The notes under the pieces are model-generated. The model had not been told where the DNA came from. It saw nothing but the letters and a program-made list of their open reading frames with translations, and made no database searches. A stretch of DNA of 64,000 nt from Diphasiastrum complanatum (taxonomy: Eukaryota; Streptophyta; Lycopodiopsida; Lycopodiales; Lycopodiaceae): positions 17,641,779-17,705,778 of the forward strand of contig CM055108.1 of assembly GCA_029204225.1 (NCBI GenBank). The letters are read 5' to 3'. How positions within the stretch are numbered: position 1 is the stretch's first letter; every line of letters starts with the position of its first letter. The position numbers and the translations under genes were made by a program. Positions 55,060-64,000 of this stretch are shown piece after piece.

Positions 55060-55860
55060 AAAAGTTCTTCTCCTCCAACACTGATCTTCTTCTCCATCCA
55101 TCACTTCTCTTTGCTCCACACCACTCCACTCCACCTCCATTGCTGCTCCTTGATCCATCATACTCCACCTCCATCACAGCTTTCCTACAAGTGCTCCCTG
55201 CCCTTTGTTCCATCTTTGCTCCAACACTCCCCTCTCCTCACCTGCTGCACCTTCCTTCCTGCTGCTCTACCTTCGCTTCCTCCCTCACCTGTCTACGATC
55301 CCTCCCTGCTTTCACCTCTCCCTGCCTACTCCCTGTCCGCTCCCACCGGCCTATGCTTCCTTCCCCTCGCTCCTTACCCTGCTCCCCCTGGCTGCCTACC
55401 CCTCGCTCACCTGCCTACCTGCGGTTGTTGGCCTACTCCCTCACCTACCTATGCTTCCTGCCCCGCTCTCCTTGCCCTGCTCCTCCTGTCTGCCTGCCCC
55501 TCACTCCCCTATTGTTTGCCTTGACCTTCTCATCTTTTCCGCACCCTCGCTGCCCTCCGCTTCCACTCCCCTCACCTCTATCTGTGCTCTCCTCCTGTTG
55601 CCTTGCCTACCTCTCTTCCCCCACTGACCTCCACAAGCCCCCTCTCAGCTGCCTACTCCAGGCCCTCCTCGCTGTCTCCTTCTCTCTCTCCTCACTGCCT
55701 GCTCCTCGATAGCTATTGTTCCACTGTCCTGGTCCACCCCCTTGCCTACAGCTTCGTGCCCTACCCTCGGTCCCTTCCCGCCCTTGTCTTCTCCTAGCCT
55801 GCGTCCACCTCACTCCCCTTTCTCGCTCTGACCTTCCCAATCATCTAGTAGCCTGTCCTA
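55060..55860 (+). other. Pyrimidine-rich LTR-N leader
   Basis: About 800 bp of almost pure C/T with words such as CTCCCTGCC and CACCTGCC. All three forward frames stay open for 100-190 codons, giving Ser/Pro/Leu-rich peptides with no domain. That is a composition effect, and I do not call a gene. Confidence 0.6.
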
Positions 55861-56039
55861 TTCAGAGAGATAACTTAAGATGTTTTATTTTATTTTATTT
55901 TATTATTATTTTTTATTTTGCCCTTTCTTCATGGAGATTTAGACACCTATGAATGTTTTTTCTTGGTTTTATTTGTTAAGTTTTTTGGTACTCATACTCA
56001 TATTAGCTTATTTTTAGACTTTTTAGAGGTGCTCGATGT

Positions 56040-56600
56040 ATTTTTTATTTTTCAAATCCATATTCCCAAATTCCGAATTCCAAAATCTTGAATTCCCATA
56101 GTTTTTTACTTTCTCATATTTGATTCCCACTTTTTCTAACTCCCCAAATTCCCACGTTTTCTTGAATCCCAAAATTTTTAAGTTTTTTGAATCCCCAAAT
56201 CCCTTAGTTCTGTTGACTCCTAGTTTTTTTTAATCCCAAAATTCTCACATTTTCTAACTCCCCAAATTCCCACATTATCTGACTCCCCAAATTCCTACAT
56301 TATCTGACTCCCCAAATTCCCATATTTTCTTGAATCCCAAACCCCCACGTTTTCTGACTTCCCAACACCCCTAGTTTGTTTTACTCCCAGTTTTTTTGAA
56401 TCCCAAAATTTTCAGATTTTTTGACTCCCCAAATTTTCATATTTTCTTGACTCCCCAAAACCCCCAGTTTTTTGACTCCCAGTCTTCTTGAATCCCCAAA
56501 ATCCCCAGTTTTTTGAATCTCCAAAACCCCTAGACTTTTTGTGATTCCCCAATTGCTAGACTTTTTGTGATTCCCCAGTTTTTTGAATCTTAAAAAAAAA
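56040..56600. repeat. Degenerate ~25-bp minisatellite (CTCCCCAAATTCCCA core)
   Basis: More than a dozen imperfect units of the form TTTTCTGACTCCCCAAATTCC or TTTTTTGAATCCCCAAAACC. Lies in the LTR-N leader just upstream of the gag-like ORF. Confidence 0.75.
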
Positions 56601-56712
56601 ACAGAGAAGCAAAACCAAACAAAACCACTATTTGAAACATTGTGCATCATTAGTCATCTCTTGAAGAGCAATCTTACATAGAAATTCATTTATTTATCCA
56701 TCCACAAACAAC

Positions 56713-57132
56713 ATGTCGACTACTCAGCTATCAAGCATTAGCATGCAACGTCAGGAGACAGTTTGTGCATATCTGCATCGGATCTATCACATAGCAAAGG
56801 ACTGTCATCCACCAATCCCAACATCGCTGATTATCAAGAACTTTATCCAAGGTCTAAGGAGCGACATTCACTATCAAATGAAGAACCTCACCTCTTACAC
56901 TACATTGAAACAAGTTCTTGTTGATGCCATGAAGATTGAATCGACATTGTTGGCCTTTCGAGATACTGACTCAGAATCTGAGTTGGATGAAATATCTGGA
57001 TTACCATCAATAAGAGGTTCAAGAATTTTGACAACGCTAATGCAAAATAATGGAGAGACAAGAGAAGAACAAGCTTCACCAAGAAAGGATGATGACCAAA
57101 ATGATTTAACGACTCAAGACCAAGATGTGTAA
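56713..57132 (+). CDS. LTR-N gag-like ORF (139 aa, short)
   Basis: Contains RQETVCAYLHRIYHIAKDCH, PTSLIIKNFIQGLRSDIHYQ and LKQVLVDAMKIES, resembling the C-terminal capsid part of retrotransposon gag (a VxxYxxRF-like start and a FxxGL motif). No zinc knuckle. It is much shorter than a full gag, so it is either truncated or a non-autonomous remnant. It ends at 57132, just before the copia remnant begins. Confidence 0.45.
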   Translation: MSTTQLSSISMQRQETVCAYLHRIYHIAKDCHPPIPTSLIIKNFIQGLRSDIHYQMKNLTSYTTLKQVLVDAMKIESTLLAFRDTDSESELDEISGLPSIRGSRILTTLMQNNGETREEQASPRKDDDQNDLTTQDQDV

Positions 57133-57134
57133 CA

Positions 57135-59955
57135 TGATCCAAAGGCATGTGTCGTTTCTTGTAATGTAATGTTTGTGCAAAAAGTACAAAAAGGACCAAG
57201 AGTGGATCCTAATCTGATCCTCAAGAGGGATTGGTTGTCAGATTACTTGATCTATCAATCTACTTGAGATTAATATCAATCTAGATCAATTCTAGACACA
57301 AAATCCTAACAAGAACAATCATTAATTGAAGGTAGGTGTACTTTCTGGTTTCACACATGTGAAACATTGTCTGAGTACGGACTCCAACCTGAAAATCAAG
57401 TACACATTGATAGAACCTCAAAACAATCAAAACAAATATAGACAAATGGAGAGAATCACTCAAAATTGCTTCCAAAACCAAGATTGGTGTCTCACCATGA
57501 TTATGGCCAACTGTGGCTCTATATATACAATAAGTGAGAGCTCGTGGTACTGATCTTCCCTCTGATCCCAAATGTGTGAAGGTGCTTTGTCATATGATGA
57601 TTCATCATGCAAAACTGACACTTGGACAAAACCTTCTATTTTGAGCACTTTTGGTCCATTTTCCTTCTATATGGAGATCTACTTGGAAATGTTCTAGAAG
57701 TCAAAATTCTCCTACTTCGGCTTTTTCCACACATGTGAGCTGTCCTATACACATGTGATATGACACCTAACCAAAGGATGTGGCTCATGCAATCAATAGA
57801 TTGATGCCATGTGTCATATGTCTAGAAAACTAGTTTTTGGCCTTTTTAGCCACTAGAACTTGAATTAAATCATATGTACAACCTATATGATTATGGTACA
57901 TGACAAGTACACTATTTTAACATGTGGGAACAGGCTCCACACATGTGTGTTTATCTATATACAATATTTTTGGCCTCTACCAAGCTTATTTTTGCATTTT
58001 TCACACTCCTCAACTAGCTTGGTAAATTTAGCTTGATGGAAAACATGATGATCTTGAACTTGACTCCATGGGCTGAATTGGTCTTTGCTGGTTCAAAAGG
58101 TGTGAAGGTCAGCCAATGAGCTTGATGTTGATCTGAAATCACCATATCCATGATAGTGCTTCTTTGATATTGACATCTTTGATGAGCTCGAGAGCTTTGC
58201 ACCTAGCACCTCCAAAATTGATTCCTTCCAATTTTCATGTAGATGCTTGACCTTGAGGCTTGCTCCTTCTTCATGTGCATGCTCCTTCATGAGAAAATAA
58301 AGATTTCTTCTTGATTTATTAGGATCACAAAGATCTAACATCATGTTACCACGATCTAGAGAATTAGACTCATCCAAATTGGCAAGACTATGCATGCTAT
58401 AATAACAAAGTGTTTGCATCATATCTTCATGCTTGTTTACCATGCTAATCTCAGATCCAATGAGGCTAAATACTTCATTATGGAGATAAGTGTCGTTAGA
58501 AGATGATTCACTTACTCTCATAAAGAGTTTACAATTTTTCTCAATACAAATTTTCAAACTATGAGTGACAAATCACTTTTGCTTTGCTCTTACATGACTT
58601 AAGAGCATACATTTGATGAAATAACCATTTGCTTTCTAATTGATTTAAAATCAATTTCAACCTTTTAAGAACATCATCTATGTTCTCAAGAGAGACTTCA
58701 TACTCAACTAGTATGGCTTTATTCCAATTTTGAGATGCAATGGTCTCACTAAAGCAAACTGATTTATCAAATGACATAAGAGAAGTAAGTATGTGATGTA
58801 TACCACATGAGATATGCTTCTCTTTCCCTTGAAATGTGAGCCACATGGACTCAACCATATTTCTTGAGTTTCTTTTTGGAATCACAATTTGAGAAGGTCT
58901 CTTCTCCTCAATCCTTGGCACACTTGAACCTTGAGAAGGATTCTCCTCCTCAATCCTTGGCACATTTAAACCTTGAGATGACTCCTTAAGATCCTCTTCA
59001 TGGTGCTCCTTTTTGATGGAAATCCGAGACCTCCATGTTCATAATGATCACAACAAGTATGACCATTCAATATGCACTTCCTATGATTATCAAGATTACT
59101 TATGCTAGAACCATAAGTCCAAAAATCACCACAACTTGGCATGATTTCTCCAATATTGAAATCAAAAGGTATTTCCATCTCAATAAGGCTAACTACTTGC
59201 TTATGGATATAAGTGTTCACTTTGGATGCTTCACTTATTCTCATAAGAAGTTTACAACTTGCCTTTAAGATTGAAAACTTACAATTTTCATCTTTATGAA
59301 TGAACACATCATTCATGATCTTATTGAAACCAAAAGATCCTACATTATGAAGATATTTCCATTTTCTTGACTTAAAAACTAATGTAAGCTTACAAGGAAA
59401 ACATATTTTGCTATCTTTTGAGGCATCACACTCAACTAGTATTGCCTTAATCCACCTTTGAGATACAAAAATCTCTTCAAAGCAAAATGGTTCTTCATAA
59501 GTTGACATGATAGCATAAATGACACTATTTTCATTTTGTGATTGCTGCTCCTTATTCTTGATTGATTTCTCTTGGATCATAGCAATAAGTTTGAACTTAT
59601 CTAAAGTTACAAGCAAAATACTTTCCAAGGACATAAAATAAATCCAAGTTACTTTCATGAAAGTGACATCTATCTTTGCATCTTAAACCAAACAATGCAC
59701 TTCCAAATGAAAAATTTCAAAAGATTTGACATGTGTTGTAATGGACTCTTGAAGACAAATCTTGCAAGTCCTTGTGAGACTCCAAGTCTCATTCACCTTT
59801 CCACAGAGGAAATACCTTTCCTTGGACTTGTTCTTGTATTTGCATTTCGAACTTGAAGCTTCATCCTTCTCTTCGGCCCCCTTGATTTGGTTCTTCTTGG
59901 ATGGATTGGTCTTCTTTTTGTAGCATCTTGAGAAAAAATATCCTTCACCTTGTAC
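57135..59955 (-). pseudogene. Copia remnant inside LTR-N
   Basis: The left part (about 57135-58005) is a diverged copia LTR (CTGAAAATCAAGTAC, TTCACACATGTGAA, ending TTTTTCACA) followed by CTCCTCAACTAGCTTGG, like the Copia-1/2 PPT side. Minus-strand frames then carry NWNKAILVEYEVSLENIDD and EEPFCFEEIFVSQRWIKAIL, matching the pre-RT segment of the copia polyprotein (EPSSFEEACKSKVWRDAMQV), and near 59820 a damaged zinc-knuckle linker. Reverse transcriptase and integrase are not recognisable, and no second LTR is seen at the right end. A short sequence family appears twice in it (KLLMRISEASKVNTYIHKQV and KLFMRVSESSSNDTYLHNEV). It looks like a rearranged, non-autonomous copia derivative. Confidence 0.55.
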
Positions 59956-59968
59956 TCAAGCGGTACTC

Positions 59969-60502
59969 TTGACTGCCGAAGAAAGTCTTCAAGTTCAGGC
60001 ATATCATGAACACGTGGATCGATTAGGCAGTCAATCAACCCTATCCTATCTGTTGTACCAATTGAACGAACTTTCGACAATACCACCGATAACAATTGCA
60101 CCATTCTATGAAGATCCATGCCAACAAGTGTTATCTTGGGACCTGGTTTTCAATGACGACAACTATCCAATTGTCGAGGAACAAGATTATCAAGAATGGC
60201 CACCAGAATTTTATTGAAAATCGGGCAAGTCCGGGTTCTTGCGACACCATCCATCAATAAAGCATCAGGTTTTACGTAAGCGAACACTTATCTATGATTT
60301 TTTTGAGGCAAAACAAAAATATATATCTATGCTCTCTACAATTGTGACAATGCCATGGACTCATCAACAACAAAACGCTACCATCCCAGAGATCCGCCAC
60401 AGGCAGTGCCATGGGACTGGTACCTATTTGGTCGTGGGAGAATGTTGCCCGATTCTAGGAATGACATGGAATATTCTAAAAGTCAGCAAAAGGCTCCTAT
60501 AG
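59969..60502 (+). other. Unrecognised LTR-N 3' internal ORFs
   Basis: Two consecutive open frames in the same LTR-N orientation (59969-60217 and 60239-60502) with YHEHVDRLGSQSTLSYLLYQ and VLRKRTLIYDFFEAKQKY. No domain recognised. They may be the remains of LTR-N pol or captured sequence. Confidence 0.25.
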
Positions 60503-60616
60503 TAAACCCAAACGCTACACGAATGTGGTAGAGAGTCAAAAATATTAGGATCAGGCAACCAGTTGGCATTCTGCGCATATAAGTCCAACATTGGGCCTTT
60601 AGGCTAGAAAGTGCCA

Positions 60617-61199
<583 letters not shown>

Positions 61200-62536
61200 G
61201 CCATAGTTCCTAGCGCCTTGATGCTGAGTTTGAGATACATAGGCTGCAAAATATTCATTTATGGCAGGATCCATAAATGGTTTGTCCGGTCCATACCATT
61301 GTTGTTGCTCAGGTGGAGGTGGTACTTGCATCTCTGGTTCCGCTGCTATCAGGTTTACATGGGCCACTGTTAATTGGCCGGCCCAGATGGTGCATGAAAA
61401 GCCATATATTGTTGTTGATTCGGTGCGGCTTACCTCGGTGCTGCATTTGGTGCCCCTTGATGATAAGAATAAGAAGTCTGATAAAGACTTCTCTTCTGTT
61501 GAACACTCCGGAGGTTAAACGGGCAAAATGCTGTATCGTGCGATGTTGCATTGCACAGATGGCAAAATCTATGTATTAGTCTCAGATTTTGCTTTAGGAT
61601 TGGACACTCGTTCGTTGTATGGTTTTGTGTGCACACTAAACACCATACATTCTCTCGTCGTGGATATTGACGTAGCTGGTTTGGTTTCGGTTGATGTGGC
61701 GTTGCTGCTACAACTCCTTGTAAGGCCTTCAGTTTTTGATCGAACTGCGTCGTAAGTTTCTCCATCTGTTGTTTGTGTGATTTTGTCATTTGATCCAACA
61801 ACAGTTCTATGGATAGAGCGGATGCATTTGATGATGATGATGTGATCGTGGGAGTAGGAGTATGGGTGGACGGATATTCGTCGTCAGATCCCTCATCCTC
61901 TTTCCTAATGGCATCTTCCATAGCTTCTTGTAGAGTAGCATATTGCTCCCGTCGTTTCAGTTTTATTTTGATGTTTTGTGGTAGTTTGGCTAGGAACCAC
62001 ATGATCACCACATGATCGGGAGTTAGGGCTGCATTGCACTCGGATCGTAGATGTTTGACCCATTCAATATAGCCCCTGACCCTTTCTCGTTTTCCCATCT
62101 TGACTTTGCTCAGTAAGAGAAATGGGTCTTCCAGGAACTTCCTTGGTTTAAAGCGCGTAATGGCAGCCGCTTTAACCGCTTTCCAGATAGATTTTTCTTC
62201 CTCTGATAGGTTGAAAAACCAATCTTGAGCCACTTCCAATAAGGACATGGAGAACAACATCGACTTTTCCGTAGGTGTCCGTTCGCCGTAGATTTCACAA
62301 GCTTGCTCGTAGATCTGGAGGAATCGGATGGGATCTGATGATCTGTAGTATTTTGGTATTTCCATCCATGGTGCTCTTCAGACTACTTGCAAGGGATCGA
62401 CAGGTACGGGTTGGCCCATTGGTTCCATTGGCGCTGGTTCCGCTTCTGTCTCTTGTTGTCCGGCTGCTAATCTGAGAAGGTGTGGTGCTTAATTTGCTAT
62501 CCTTCTTGCTACCAATCGTCCAGATCTCAGATTCAT
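61200..62536 (-). pseudogene. Gypsy-1 gag
   Basis: The minus-strand ATG at 62536 opens MNLRSGRLVARRIAN, an MxLRSG-type gag start common in plant gypsy elements, but a TAA follows at about codon 16 and a TGA near codon 50. The main open part (62365 to 61430) has PKYYRSSDPIRFLQIYEQAC, DWFFNLSEEEKSIWKAV, a RFKPRKFLEDPF-type capsid motif and two zinc knuckles, CLVCTQNHTTNEC and CHLCNATSHDTAFC. Beyond 61430 it continues with stops into a Gln/Pro-rich linker (APNQQQYMAFHAPS) cut by LTR-N at 61200. Confidence 0.85.
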
Positions 62537-64000
62537 CCGATGGTGGGTTCCAAAGTAGTTGGATCTTGCTTGTATAGTGGGATGCAGTCTGGATCTTAAG
62601 GATCTAATCAATCTGATCGGTTGGAAGTGAATTCTAGGCCTTTTATGGTGATTTTTCTTTGATAACTTCTATTCCTTGCACTGATTGATCTGAGATTTTG
62701 ATAGTAGCTAGATCTAATGCAGATTTTTCCACTGATCTAGTCTGCGAGGGTCTCTTGTGCGAGGTGTTTTTAGCCATTTTTGTAGATAAAAAACTTGATA
62801 TCTCTCATATCCTTAAGAAGTAACTCTTGCAAGGATCACAGTAGCTGAATCTGGGTTAGATCTCACTATGGAAATCTCTACAAGACTCTCGCACTAAGTG
62901 AAAATTTCATTGTAAGATTGTTGGTGAAAGGGAAGGGTAGAATAGAAGAGAAAGAAGGAGAAGAGAGAAAGAGAGAGATAGAGTTGAGGGGGAGGTTAGC
63001 TCAAAAGCTCAAGATGCATGCTAATGGAGAAACCATAACTACTAAAACAAGAACATAGAAATGGAAACAATTAGAAACACACAACAAAAAGCAATAGCAT
63101 GAGTGCTTAGCAAATGAGGACGCTTGGCTCTCCAAATTGGTAGAGTTTCCTACTTCTCATTAAGCATAGAAATAGAGTACAAATGGTGCCTTTTTATAAA
63201 ATGGGGAATGCCCTTGCCCCAAAGTCCTATTGGCCAATATTTACATTGATCCTATCCATTCATCTTGGACCCAACTTGATCCAAGGGTCCACAAAAAGTA
63301 CATTGAAATTCACAAGATTCATGTGAGTCCCAAATTGGACCCAACTCTAAAAAAGTAGTCTCTAAGTTTAAAACTGACATTGGGCCTCAAGTTTTATTTT
63401 ACTTACAAAGGTCCCAAGCCTATTATTTTATTTACAACTTAAGCTTGCATGCTCATTGGGCCAAGGGCTTATACGCGCAGGATGCCATGCCCTCGCAGCA
63501 CATTTTATTGGTTGATTTTATTTATTTACAGTTCGTCGGAAATACCCCCAACAATGAAAATGGCTGATAGTACAAAAATGGATCTGATCAGAATTCGCGG
63601 ATATGATAGAGAAATTGTGGAGGTGATTTTAAGGCTCAGCAAATTCTCTACAAATTCTGTCAGTGAGGATCTGATGTAAAAAATTAATTTTTTGCTATTT
63701 CTGAAAAAGTGTCTCTGAGATAGAATTCGCGGAGGTGATAAATGAATTGTGCATACTAAAAAAGGGGGTGAGCGAATTCTATTTGATGTGGTTGTGAGAC
63801 AAAATTTTGGGAAAGGAATGATTCTTGTGGTTGTAGAGAAAAAGATTGATTGTATGCCTGATCTGATGATATCCTGATGTTCTGAAACAAGAAAACATAC
63901 TAAAAAAATTGTTGAAATGGCAAGCAGACAGTAAACAGAATTAAAGAACAAAATTTACAAAATAAAACAACTAATATATATCAAGATAAAACAAGACTCA
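62537..64000. other. Gypsy-1 leader and unassigned sequence, no gene seen
   Basis: No supported ORF. 62929-62995 is purine-rich (GAAGAGAAAGAAGGAGAAGA). AGAATTCGCGGA occurs at about 63591 and 63723, each followed by a GTGATA/ATGATA word. I could not identify the Gypsy-1 5' LTR or its PBS here. Confidence 0.4.

Noticed and set aside
55111-55840. Overlapping 140-190-codon Ser/Pro/Leu-rich ORFs on the plus strand
   Set aside because: All three frames are open at once because the DNA is nearly all C/T. No domain or codon signal is present.

Overview
The window is land-plant nuclear DNA from a repeat-rich, probably large genome. The evidence is nested Ty1/copia and Ty3/gypsy LTR retrotransposons, long AT/CT/GA microsatellites, spliceosomal introns, and an intact gene with plant-specific Dof zinc fingers. 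I see no rRNA, tRNA, CRISPR or prokaryote-style operon. The species cannot be fixed from the sequence; a fern or other non-model plant is only a guess.

Layout. 1-3.4 kb: pieces of an unrecognised, intron-bearing multicopy gene family (called family Q here). 3.7-23.4 kb: one old minus-strand copia element (Copia-1) broken by three later insertions: an intact minus-strand copia (Copia-2, 5817-12129), a 900-bp unclassified insert (13881-14780) and an intact, very young plus-strand copia (Copia-3, 16028-22458). 23.4-28.9 kb: an LTR of a second family (LTR-L), a minisatellite-rich leader and a decayed gypsy gag (Gypsy-2). 29.9-36.2 kb: two direct copies of a 1.7-1.9 kb segment (X1, X2), each carrying AT, CT and GA microsatellites, on either side of a decayed gypsy pol. 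36.8-37.7 kb: the only clearly intact host-type gene, a protein with two Dof-like zinc fingers. 37.8-44.5 kb: mostly non-coding DNA with decayed minus-strand genes, including a coiled-coil protein and a fragment that reads as centromeric histone H3 (CENH3), next to a dense CACGTG cluster. 44.5-48.7 kb: two more family Q copies on opposite strands, one split by a solo LTR-L with a perfect 5-bp target duplication. 49-62.5 kb: a decayed minus-strand gypsy (Gypsy-1) split by a plus-strand LTR element (LTR-N, 54391-61199), which itself contains a minus-strand copia remnant. 62.5-64 kb: no gene seen.

The retroelements form a layered insertion record and do not work together. Two copia elements (Copia-2 and Copia-3) keep full-length gag-pol frames, paired LTRs, primer-binding sites and polypurine tracts and could be autonomous. 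The points most worth follow-up are family Q with its conserved introns, the tandem Dof-like gene, the CENH3-like fragment, and the paired complementary CT/GA tracts in X1 and X2.
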